Shown here: one piece after another, positions 1-5,352 of the stretch
Position numbering within the stretch: the first letter of the stretch is position 1
Layout: every line of letters begins with the position of its first letter
Assembly (NCBI GenBank): GCA_004558865.1
Contig: SFCY01000139.1
Span: 1 to 5,436, forward strand
Source: Bacteroidales bacterium
Lineage (GTDB): Bacteria > Bacteroidota > Bacteroidia > Bacteroidales > Bacteroidaceae
Length of the DNA: 5,436 nt
Reading direction: 5' to 3'
Made by a program: the position numbers and the translations under genes
The notes under the pieces: generated by a model
Told to the model about the DNA's origin: nothing
What the model saw: only the letters and a program-made list of their open reading frames with translations
The model's database searches: none

Positions 1-8
1 GGCACAGC

Positions 9-24
9 GGATATTTTCCGTGGA
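9..24 (+). repeat. 16-bp remnant of the X repeat
   Basis: GGATATTTTCCGTGGA is identical to 5159-5174 inside the right-hand X copy and has the same orientation. It is followed by AATCATGGT, which also occurs in the right copy close to the hairpin (about 5236-5244). The left element therefore looks like an internally deleted X upstream of its hairpin. The match is exact but short, and the window edge hides what lies further left. Confidence 0.55.
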
Positions 25-69
25 ATCATGGTAAGTTTATATGAAAAGGGGAAGGAAAATGGTCACGTC

Positions 70-159
70 CAGGCTTACGCTCCTACCGGAGCTATGGGTC
101 TGAAGCGGTGGGGTGGCCTTACGAGCAAGCTCGACGGCCTACCCATCGCCTCAGACCCA
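70..159 (+). repeat. Left copy of hairpin element (conserved motif, 24-bp stem, 17-nt loop)
   Basis: The element opens with CAGGCTTACGCTCC (70-83), which forms a small 5-bp hairpin GCTCC-TACC-GGAGC at 79-92. The main hairpin follows: 5' arm 95-118, loop TTACGAGCAAGCTCGAC at 119-135, 3' arm 136-159. Twenty of 24 stem positions are Watson-Crick pairs and one more is a G-T wobble. The loop holds a small inverted repeat, CGAGC-AA-GCTCG. The opening motif and loop are identical to those at 5245-5333, whereas the stem sequence is different but still self-complementary. No ORF fits. It could be a MITE- or REP-like element, a structured RNA, or a folded single-strand recombination site; nothing here decides between these. 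Confidence 0.8.
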
Positions 160-172
160 CACCTTTGGTGGC

Positions 173-273
173 AAGCCTATCCATGAATTTCTATTACCAT
201 TTATTCATTGGCGAAGTCAGGACTATACGAAATGAAACGACATATCCAATCCACGGAAAATATCCATTGAACC
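173..273 (-). repeat. 101-bp X repeat, left copy (inverted relative to right copy)
   Basis: This stretch is the reverse complement of 5151-5251 with 94 of 101 bases identical and no gaps. Homology stops sharply at GAACC (269-273), 15 bases before the rprY terminator. A 30-codon open frame (ATG at 182, plus strand) is shared by both copies, but four of the five differences within it change the amino acid and the downstream protein ends are unrelated. I therefore read the repeat as non-coding. AAGCCT at 173-178 mirrors AGGCTT at 71-76, so the left hairpin is flanked on both sides by X-related ends. Confidence 0.9.
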
Positions 274-287
274 AGTTTGAACAACAG

Positions 288-323
288 AAACGGCTGCCCA
301 CGCCGGTGGTGGAACAGCCGTTT
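288..323 (-). terminator. Intrinsic terminator of the rprXY operon
   Basis: AAACGGCTG (288-296) and CAGCCGTTT (315-323) form a perfect 9-bp stem, extended by an inner CCAC/GTGG stem (298-301 with 309-312) and a 7-nt loop. It lies 25 bases beyond the rprY stop codon. On the minus strand the stem ends in TTT and continues with a moderately T-rich tail, CTGTTGTTC. The stem also ends in TTTATT on the plus strand, so it might work in both directions. Confidence 0.75.
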
Positions 324-348
324 ATTGGATGATGGGTTGTCGGTGAAC

Positions 349-1062
349 TCAGGCGTTGGCCTCCTCGTCCTCTTCGGGAACGATGAGCTTGTAGCCCTTG
401 CCGTGGATGTTGATGATTTCGATCTGGTCGTCGGCCTTGAGGTGCTTGCGCAGTTTGGTGATGTAGACGTCCATGGAGCGCGCGTTGAAGTAGTTGTCGT
501 CAATCCAGATGGTCTTCAGTGCGAAGTCGCGCTGCAGCACCTCGTTGCGGTGGGAGCAGAGCAGGGCCAGCAGTTCGTTCTCCTTGGTGGTGAGCTTGGT
601 CTGCTTGCCGTCGATGGTGAGCAGCTGCTTCTGCGTGTCGAAGGTGAAGCGTCCGATGTGGTATACCGTGCTCTCCTTGCTCTTCTTGCCGCGCACGCGG
701 CGCAGGATGGCCTCGATGCGGAACACGAGCTCCTCCATGGAGAAGGGTTTTGTGATATAGTCGTCGGCTCCAATCTTGAATCCCTCAAGGATGTCGTCTT
801 TCAGCGTCTTGGCCGTGAGGAAGATGATGGGCATGTCGGAGACGGCCTGGCGGATGTCCTGTGCAAGTGTGAAGCCATCCTTCTTGGGCATCATCACGTC
901 GAGGACGCAGAGGTCGAACTTCTCTTTCATGAACTCCTTGTAGCCTTCCTCGCCATCCACGCAGAGCGTGGCCTGATAGCCTTTGGCCTGGAGAAACTCG
1001 CGAAGCAGCATGCCGAGGTTCTCATCGTCCTCGCAAAGCAAAATTTTCAATGATTCTTCCAT
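349..1062 (-). CDS. rprY: OmpR-family response regulator RprY
   Basis: This 237-residue DNA-binding response regulator is the output partner of the RprX kinase and acts in the cytoplasm. Residues 5-122 form the receiver domain: acidic pocket E11-D12-D13, phospho-acceptor D55 in VLDVMMPKKDG, switch T83 in FLTAKT and conserved K105 in TKPFSMEEL. Residues 133-230 form the winged-helix domain, with a recognition helix around NARSMDVYITKLRKHL and the wing motif IHGKGYKL. Length and both domains are complete. The sequence, especially CEDDENLGMLLRE and TIWIDDNYFNARSMDVYITK, matches my memory of Bacteroides RprY closely. From family knowledge, RprY has been linked to outer-membrane, oxidative-stress and sodium responses in Bacteroides and Porphyromonas. 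The start MEESLKILLCEDD is the usual family start. It is the second gene of the operon, 81 bases after rprX, and is followed by a terminator. Confidence 0.95.
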   Translation of the reverse strand: MEESLKILLCEDDENLGMLLREFLQAKGYQATLCVDGEEGYKEFMKEKFDLCVLDVMMPKKDGFTLAQDIRQAVSDMPIIFLTAKTLKDDILEGFKIGADDYITKPFSMEELVFRIEAILRRVRGKKSKESTVYHIGRFTFDTQKQLLTIDGKQTKLTTKENELLALLCSHRNEVLQRDFALKTIWIDDNYFNARSMDVYITKLRKHLKADDQIEIINIHGKGYKLIVPEEDEEANA

Positions 1063-1079
1063 ATTCGTTGTCGTGTTGT

Positions 1080-1124
1080 AAGCGGCCTGTCGCCATTGGC
1101 CATCCGTGGCCGGTGAAGCCGCTT
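1080..1124 (-). other. Intercistronic hairpin between rprX and rprY
   Basis: Three nested stems cover most of the 81-base spacer: AAGCGGC/GCCGCTT (1080-1086 with 1118-1124), TCGCC/GGTGA (1090-1094 with 1112-1116, including a G-T pair) and GGCCA/TGGCC (1098-1102 with 1107-1111) closing a four-base loop. No T-run follows on the minus strand, so a full terminator is unlikely. It could slow polymerase, protect the upstream mRNA end or mark a processing site. The inner part shares ATCCGTGGCC with the hairpin at 2988-3017, so it may derive from the same repeat family. Confidence 0.6.
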
Positions 1125-1143
1125 GAATTTGTATTTGGTTTGA

Positions 1144-2694
1144 TTAATCGTCCTTTATCGCAGGGAGCTTGATGGTGAAGGTGGTGCCCTTGCCAAACTC
1201 TGAGTCGACCTTGATCACGCCGTTGTGGAGCATTACGATTTTCTGCACGTAGGCCAGCCCAAGTCCGAAGCCCTTCACGTCGTGGACGTTGCCATGGTGC
1301 ACACGGTAGAACTTGTCGAAGATTTTCTTTTGGTCCTCCTTCTTGATGCCGAGGCCCGTGTCGCGGATGCTGAGGTAGAGGAACTCGTCGTCGTTCCACG
1401 TCTTGAGATAGACGTTGAGCGGCTGGTCCTGCTTGCGGTATTTCACGGCGTTGTCCATCAGGTTGAAGATGACGTTCTGGAAATGCATCTCGTCCACATA
1501 GATGGTGGAGTCTACGGCTCCAATCTCTGTGAAAATCTTTCCACCTGTATGCTCGATGCGCAGCTGGAAGGAGTTGGCGATGGATTCCACCATCTCGTTG
1601 AGGTCGAGCTGCTTCTTCTTGAACACCGCCTGCTTGCGGTCGAACATGCTCATCTGCAGCACCTTCTCCACGAGGAAGCGCAGCCTGCGGCTCTCGTCGA
1701 GAATCACCTTGCTCAGATGGTTGAGCATCTGCTCCGTGCGGGGCACACTGGGGCTGTTGAGCATTTGCGCGGCCAGCGAGATGCTCGCTATCGGGGTCTT
1801 CAGCTCGTGGGTCATGTTGTTGACGAAGTCGTTCTTCATCTCCGAGTACTTCTTCTGCCGGAAGATGGTGACGATGGTGAAGACAAACGTGAGGAACAGC
1901 ACGACGGTGAAGATGACGCTCGGAATCATGAATCGCACGCTGGAGTAGATGTACTTCGACATGTCGGGGAAGTGGACTTTCACGATGCCCCTCTCGGATT
2001 GCGGGTCGTTGTGGAAGAGCACTTGCTGGTAGCCATACTCCTCGCCCTCGTCGGTGTAGTCGGGGCAGCGGTAGACCTCGCGACCGTCCTGCGTGGTGAC
2101 GGTGAAGTGGTAGGGGATGTTGATGCCATTGTTCATCAGCTCGGCCTTGAGGTCCTGGTCGAGGAGCTTGAAGTTGATGCGTTCCTTGAGCGGCTTCTGC
2201 GATGCGGAATAGATGATAGACAGCACCACCTCGTCGAGCAGTGCCTTTTGGTAGACATAGCGGTTCTTGACGATTTCCTGCAAGGTCTTGGAGGCCTCGT
2301 CGTTCGACTTCTTGTCGTTGTGCAGGATCATGGCCTTGGGCATCTGCGAGGGCTTGGTCATCATCGTCTTGGCTTGGAAGGAGGTGTAGCCGTCCGTGTT
2401 CTTCGCCACCGACGACTGGTGGGTGGGCATCAGCGGGCCGTCGACATCCAAGTCGATGGAGTCGCCCTTGTTGTTTTTCCGCTCCACGGCGTTGATGTCC
2501 TTCTCCAGGTAGCGCAGCGTCTCGTTGAGTTCCAGGTTGCGGCTGGCCTGATAGAGGGCACGGTTGACGCTCTCGTCGAATTGCTCCTTCTTCATGTTGA
2601 CCATCTGACTGATGTAGGTGAGCTGCATGAAAAGCAACACGATGAACGACAACCCCATCACTATTGTTATGATCCAAATCGTTCTCTTCTTCAT
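1144..2694 (-). CDS. rprX: Membrane sensor histidine kinase RprX
   Basis: This 516-residue inner-membrane kinase autophosphorylates on histidine and passes phosphate to RprY. A short basic start (MKKR) precedes TM1 at about residues 5-26. A roughly 225-residue periplasmic sensor region follows, then TM2 at about 255-279. The catalytic part shows the H-box FVNNMTHELKTP with H296, N-box NLMDNAVKY (N411, N415), G1-box RDTGLGI (D445), F-box KIFDKFYR (457-464) and G2-box GFGLGLAY (from 475). All boxes are intact and no HAMP domain is evident. I chose ATG at 2694 because it gives a compact signal anchor; the alternative is an in-frame TTG at 2736 that would add 14 residues upstream of the promoter-like box. 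Length and gene order (kinase first) fit the Bacteroides rprXY locus. The sensor ligand cannot be read from the sequence. Confidence 0.93.
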   Translation of the reverse strand: MKKRTIWIITIVMGLSFIVLLFMQLTYISQMVNMKKEQFDESVNRALYQASRNLELNETLRYLEKDINAVERKNNKGDSIDLDVDGPLMPTHQSSVAKNTDGYTSFQAKTMMTKPSQMPKAMILHNDKKSNDEASKTLQEIVKNRYVYQKALLDEVVLSIIYSASQKPLKERINFKLLDQDLKAELMNNGINIPYHFTVTTQDGREVYRCPDYTDEGEEYGYQQVLFHNDPQSERGIVKVHFPDMSKYIYSSVRFMIPSVIFTVVLFLTFVFTIVTIFRQKKYSEMKNDFVNNMTHELKTPIASISLAAQMLNSPSVPRTEQMLNHLSKVILDESRRLRFLVEKVLQMSMFDRKQAVFKKKQLDLNEMVESIANSFQLRIEHTGGKIFTEIGAVDSTIYVDEMHFQNVIFNLMDNAVKYRKQDQPLNVYLKTWNDDEFLYLSIRDTGLGIKKEDQKKIFDKFYRVHHGNVHDVKGFGLGLAYVQKIVMLHNGVIKVDSEFGKGTTFTIKLPAIKDD

Positions 2695-2699
2695 GGTAG

Positions 2700-2707
2700 C
2701 AAAGTTA
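2700..2707 (-). promoter_or_regulatory. Candidate rprX promoter -7 box, TAACTTTG
   Basis: The minus strand reads TAACTTTG, a perfect match to the Bacteroidota -7 consensus TAnnTTTG, only five bases before the rprX ATG. The best TTG for the -33 box (2734-2736) is 26 bases upstream, longer than the usual spacing of about 19. If used, transcription would start at or within a few bases of the ATG, giving a leaderless message. Confidence 0.45.
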
Positions 2708-2884
2708 CGGTTTAAAGTTGGAAATTTAACATCCAATTGTTAACGGATTCTTCTTTGTTCATTAATGTTAACCAATTTTTATATTTATAGTTGTCTATTT
2801 GGAAGTATAAATCTTGCTTGTGGACACCCATTTTTGAATGAGTTCTTGAATGCAAGCCTGTTGAAGAAAGATTAAATCCACCAT

Positions 2885-3017
2885 CACGAATCCGGAAGGC
2901 GATGGCCGAAGATAAGTGTGGGTTTGTGGAAGAGAAAAGCCACGAATCTACACAGACCTGCCCGGAAGCGGATGGTGATGGATAAGATTGGCCACGAATT
3001 TGGAAATCCGTGGCCAA
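2885..3017. repeat. Degenerate CACGAAT repeat tract
   Basis: CACGAAT occurs at 2885, 2941 and 2993, spaced 56 and 52 bases apart. The first two units also share a CCGGAAG...GATGG...GATAAG segment (about 2892-2916 and 2962-2986). These look like decayed tandem copies of a short intergenic repeat. The third unit contributes one arm of the hairpin at 2988-3017. Copy number and identity are low, so the assignment is tentative. Confidence 0.5.
2988..3017 (-). terminator. Hairpin downstream of the metal ATPase, possible terminator
   Basis: TTGGCCACG (2988-2996) and CGTGGCCAA (3009-3017) pair perfectly over 9 bp, and A-T pairs extend into the loop after one mismatch. It lies about 50 bases past the ATPase stop. 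The tail on the minus strand (TCTTATCC) is not a real T-run, so termination would be weak or Rho-assisted. It could also be an mRNA 3'-end stabiliser or just a palindromic repeat. Confidence 0.5.
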
Positions 3018-3065
3018 GTTATGGAAACTGTTGTGGAAAGGCAATGCCCTTGGACCTCGTATGGG

Positions 3066-4958
3066 TCAGAGCTTGTTGGTGCGCAGGGCGCGCATGGCGT
3101 TGAGCACCGCAATCACCATCACGCCTACATCGGCGAAGACGGCCATCCCCATCGTGGCCAGTCCCAATAAGGCCAGCACCAGCACCGCCACCTTGACGCC
3201 TATGGCAAACCAGGCATTCTGCAGGGCTATGGCTATGGTATGGCGCGCTATGGCCATGGCTGTGGCTATCTTTGAGGGCTTGTCGTCCATCAGCACCACG
3301 TCGGCAGCCTCGATGGCCGCGTCGCTGCCCAATGCGCCCATGGCGATGCCCACGTCGGCGCGCGCCAGCACGGGTGCGTCATTGATGCCGTCGCCCACGA
3401 AACCCAGTCTCTTGCCCTTCGGCTGCTTCTTGAGCAACTGCTCCACTCGGCCCACCTTGTCGGCGGGAAGCAACTGCGCGTGCCATTCGTCGAGGCCGAG
3501 CTGCCGGCCCACGCTGTCGGCCACCTCCTGCCTGTCGCCCGTCAGCATGACGATCCGTCTCACGCCGAGCCGCCTGAGCGACTTGATGGCCTGCAGCGAG
3601 TCGTCCTTCACTTGGTCGGAGATGACCACGTGGCCCGCATACACATCGCCCACCGCCACATGGATGGTGGTGCCGGTGGTGTGGGCGCACTTGTCGCAGG
3701 GATGGGTCTTGATGCCCAACTCATGCATCATCTTCTCGTTGCCTACGTGCACCTCCTTGCCGTTCACCTTGGCCGTGACACCATAGCCGGCCTGTTCCGT
3801 CACGTCCTCCACCGCGCAACCGTCGTGCTCGTCGGGATAGGCGGCGCGCAGGGCGGCGGCGATGGGATGGGTGGAAAAGCGCTCCACGTGGGCGGCCAGA
3901 TGGAGCAGTTCCTTCTCCGACAGTTGCTCGGGATGCACGGCCACAACGGAGAAGATGCCGCGCGTCAGCGTTCCCGTCTTGTCAAACACCAGTGTGGAGG
4001 TCTTGGCCAGTGTGTCCATATAGTTGCCGCCCTTGATGAGGATGCCGCGTCGCGACGCTCCGCCAATGCCGGCGAAGAACGTGAGCGGAACCGAGATGAC
4101 GAGGGCGCAGGGGCAGCTCACCACCAAGAACGTGAGAGCGCGGTAGAGCCACGTGCCGAACGCCTCGGCATAGCTTGCGGCGAAGAAGGGAGGGACGAAG
4201 GCCAGCAGCAAGGCCGCCACCACCACGATGGGCGTGTAGATGTGGGCGAACTTGGTGATGAAATTCTCGCTCCGCGACTTGTTGTCGCGCGAGTGCTCCA
4301 CGATGCTGATGATGGCAGATGCGGTGGACTCGCCAAACGACTTTGTCACGCGGACGCGCAGCATTCCATTGATGTTGACGCAGCCGCTGGCCACTGTGTC
4401 GCCCTTGGCCACGTCGCGCGGCATGGACTCGCCCGTGAGGGCCACGGTGTTGAGCGAGGAAGCACCCTCCTCCACCATTCCATCCAAAGGAATCTTCTCG
4501 CCCGGCCTCACAACGATGGTCTCGCCCAGCGCCACCGTGTCGGGGCTGACGGTCGTCAACTTGCCGTCACGCTCCACATGGGCCGTGTCGGGTCGGATGT
4601 CCATCAGCTTGGTGATGCTGTCGCGGCTCTTGTCCTGGGCGTAGTCCTCAAACAGCTCGCCCAGCTGGAAGAACAGCATCACGAACACCGCCTCCGTGAA
4701 CTGGCTCTCTGCGCCGGGCAGGAAGCCGATGGCGAGCGCGCCGATAGTGGCGATGCCCATCAGGAAGTCCTCGTCGAAGGGATCTCCCTCGCTTACGCCC
4801 TCCCAAGCCTCGGCCAACACGTCGTAGCTGATGAGCAGATAGGGCACGAGATACACCAACAGCAGTTGCCACATTGGCAATGCCGCGTATTTTTCCACCA
4901 ACCAGGCTCCCAATAGCAGGACGGCGGTGGCGAGAATTCTCACAAGTTTCTTGTTCAT
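3066..4958 (-). CDS. Heavy-metal P1B-2-type ATPase (Zn2+/Cd2+/Pb2+ exporter, ZntA/CadA-like)
   Basis: This 630-residue inner-membrane pump is predicted to couple ATP hydrolysis to export of soft divalent metals. Four N-terminal membrane segments (about 5-22, 29-48, 65-80, 87-102) precede the actuator domain with TGES at 175-178. Two more segments follow, the second carrying the metal-binding CPC at 282-284. The phosphorylation motif DKTGT has D326, the nucleotide domain has HP at 364-365 and GYG at 391-393, and the hinge is GDGINDAP at 522-529. The last two membrane segments contain K589 and D610, the Lys/Asp pair typical of Zn/Cd/Pb pumps rather than Cu pumps. There is no N-terminal HMA domain; instead the nucleotide domain contains a C421-x-x-C424 plus H426 cluster. 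The start MNKKLVRIL gives a basic end before TM1 and is preceded by AAAAGGAT. It is transcribed alone from its own promoter region. Confidence 0.93.
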   Translation of the reverse strand: MNKKLVRILATAVLLLGAWLVEKYAALPMWQLLLVYLVPYLLISYDVLAEAWEGVSEGDPFDEDFLMGIATIGALAIGFLPGAESQFTEAVFVMLFFQLGELFEDYAQDKSRDSITKLMDIRPDTAHVERDGKLTTVSPDTVALGETIVVRPGEKIPLDGMVEEGASSLNTVALTGESMPRDVAKGDTVASGCVNINGMLRVRVTKSFGESTASAIISIVEHSRDNKSRSENFITKFAHIYTPIVVVAALLLAFVPPFFAASYAEAFGTWLYRALTFLVVSCPCALVISVPLTFFAGIGGASRRGILIKGGNYMDTLAKTSTLVFDKTGTLTRGIFSVVAVHPEQLSEKELLHLAAHVERFSTHPIAAALRAAYPDEHDGCAVEDVTEQAGYGVTAKVNGKEVHVGNEKMMHELGIKTHPCDKCAHTTGTTIHVAVGDVYAGHVVISDQVKDDSLQAIKSLRRLGVRRIVMLTGDRQEVADSVGRQLGLDEWHAQLLPADKVGRVEQLLKKQPKGKRLGFVGDGINDAPVLARADVGIAMGALGSDAAIEAADVVLMDDKPSKIATAMAIARHTIAIALQNAWFAIGVKVAVLVLALLGLATMGMAVFADVGVMVIAVLNAMRALRTNKL

Positions 4959-4996
4959 ATCCTTTTGTTGTTAATCTCTGTTATATAAAGTTGTTG

Positions 4997-5035
4997 TTCT
5001 CCATTATCTATAAGGAGAAGGCGAGGCCTATCTCC
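4997..5035 (-). promoter_or_regulatory. ATPase mRNA leader with two alternative hairpins
   Basis: On the minus-strand transcript, segment 1 (5035-5026) pairs with segment 2 (5022-5014) as a 9-bp stem with one bulge and a 3-nt loop. Segment 2 can instead pair with segment 3 (GGAGAA, 5002-4997), and A-T pairs extend that stem inward. The two folds exclude each other. The first is GC-richer and lies within about ten bases of the predicted transcript start. Neither stem is followed by a T-run, so if it is a switch it would act on stability or translation. No known riboswitch family is recognised. Confidence 0.4.
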
Positions 5036-5040
5036 CGTTC

Positions 5041-5053
5041 TCACACTGCAAAG
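5041..5053. repeat. 13-bp inverted repeat, left arm (partner 5348-5360)
   Basis: TCACACTGCAAAG is the exact reverse complement of CTTTGCAGTGTGA at 5348-5360, and the match extends to 15 of 16 bases. Together the arms bound a 320-bp stretch holding the palindrome, the X repeat and the right hairpin. Each arm overlaps an outward-pointing TAnnTTTG promoter box, which explains about half of the shared bases. No flanking target-site duplication is visible. Confidence 0.5.
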
Positions 5054-5056
5054 GTA
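5049..5056 (-). promoter_or_regulatory. Candidate ATPase promoter -7 box, TACCTTTG
   Basis: The minus strand reads TACCTTTG, an exact TAnnTTTG match, about 90 bases upstream of the ATPase ATG. TTG-like -33 candidates occur inside the palindrome at 5067-5085 but at non-ideal spacings of 14 or 25 bases. The predicted leader is about 85 bases. Confidence 0.55.
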
Positions 5057-5066
5057 GGAATAATGT

Positions 5067-5085
5067 TTTGCAACTGGGTTGCAAA
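5067..5085. promoter_or_regulatory. Operator-like palindrome TTTGCAAC-TGG-GTTGCAAA
   Basis: A perfect 8-bp inverted repeat with a 3-bp centre sits ten bases upstream of the ATPase -7 box, overlapping where the -33 region should be. Its size and position suit a homodimeric repressor, and a metal-responsive regulator would make sense for a Zn/Cd exporter. I cannot assign the regulator family from the motif, and no regulator gene of that kind is in the window. Confidence 0.5.
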
Positions 5086-5150
5086 GTCTGTTTCAGAGGC
5101 TACGGCGCAGAGTCGTGCCAGCGATTTGAGGCTATCGAGAGCATTTTTGC

Positions 5151-5251
5151 GGTTCAATGGATATTTTCCGTGGATTGGATATGTTGTTTCATTTCGTATA
5201 GTCCAGACTTCGCCAATGAGTAAATGGTAATGGAAAATCATGGTCAGGCTT
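5151..5251 (+). repeat. 101-bp X repeat, right copy
   Basis: This is the inverted partner of 173-273 (94/101 identical, ungapped). It runs directly into the conserved motif CAGGCTTACGCTCC of the right hairpin, sharing its first bases. Homology to the left copy ends at GGTTC (5151-5155); beyond that the sequences are unrelated. A minus-strand frame of 66 codons (5241-5041) covers X and continues to the promoter region, but only the X part recurs, with mostly amino-acid-changing differences. Confidence 0.9.
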
Positions 5252-5333
5252 ACGCTCCATAGTAGCTCTGAGGCTCAACCTATGGGATAGCCTTACGAGC
5301 AAGCTCGACGGCTATCCCATAGGTTGAGCCTCA
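5245..5333 (+). repeat. Right copy of hairpin element (perfect 24-bp stem, 17-nt loop)
   Basis: CAGGCTTACGCTCC (5245-5258) is identical to the left copy. The hairpin has arms 5269-5292 and 5310-5333 that are perfectly complementary over 24 bp, around the same loop TTACGAGCAAGCTCGAC (5293-5309). Compared with the left hairpin, six stem positions show double substitutions that preserve pairing and one changes A-T to G-T. The orientation of motif and loop is the same as in the left copy, even though X is inverted. There is no X copy on the far side. It is not followed by a T-run, so a plain terminator is a poor explanation. Confidence 0.85.
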
Positions 5334-5344
5334 TACCCTTACTT

Positions 5345-5352
5345 TATCTTTG
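5345..5352 (+). promoter_or_regulatory. Candidate plus-strand promoter, TATCTTTG
   Basis: An exact TAnnTTTG box with a TTG at 5324-5326, 18 bases upstream, which fits the expected -33 spacing. The TTG lies inside the 3' arm of the right hairpin, so folding or binding of the hairpin could affect it. It would drive a gene beyond the right edge, pointing away from the ATPase. Confidence 0.45.

Larger units (their letters stand above)
2695..3065 (-). other. 371-base spacer between the ATPase gene and rprX; no gene seen
   Basis: The part next to rprX (2708-2880) is AT-rich and carries an imperfect inverted repeat, CCAATTGTTAAC at 2733-2744 and GTTAACCAATT at 2766-2776, just upstream of the promoter-like box. 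This could be a regulator site, but no family motif is recognisable. The part next to the ATPase (2885-3017) holds degenerate CACGAAT repeats and a hairpin. A 110-codon minus frame (3044-2712) runs through these repeats and the promoter box; it has low-complexity composition and no recognisable domain, so I do not call it a gene. Confidence 0.7.

Noticed and set aside
95..159. Left hairpin as a simple intrinsic terminator
   Set aside because: No T-run follows on either strand, and conservation lies in the loop and upstream motif, which a terminator would not require.
277..1053. A 258-codon plus-strand frame opposite rprY
   Set aside because: It starts inside the terminator-repeat region and mirrors rprY; no motif was seen.
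1022..2677. A 551-codon minus frame overlapping rprX
   Set aside because: It is a frame-shifted reading of rprX, rich in Arg, His, Gln and Pro, with no kinase boxes.
1225..2715. A 496-codon plus-strand open frame opposite rprX
   Set aside because: It is the antisense shadow of a complete histidine kinase gene, rich in Val, His, Leu and Glu with no recognisable domain. Such frames are expected opposite GC-rich genes.
2712..3044. A 110-codon minus frame between the ATPase gene and rprX
   Set aside because: It runs through degenerate repeats, a hairpin and AT-rich DNA just upstream of the rprX promoter box, and has no recognisable domain.
3480..4916. A 478-codon plus-strand open frame opposite the ATPase
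   Set aside because: It lies wholly within the ATPase gene, has His/Gly/Ala-rich composition and no domain; the ATPase frame has every family motif.
5041..5241. A 66-codon minus frame upstream of the ATPase, whose first 30 codons resemble a plus-strand frame at 182
   Set aside because: The shared part is the X repeat. Four of five differences there change the amino acid and the remaining parts are unrelated, so protein selection is unlikely.
70..5333. CRISPR array or integron attC array
   Set aside because: Only two hairpin copies more than 5 kb apart, no regular spacers, and I could not find the usual attC core triplets at the stem ends.
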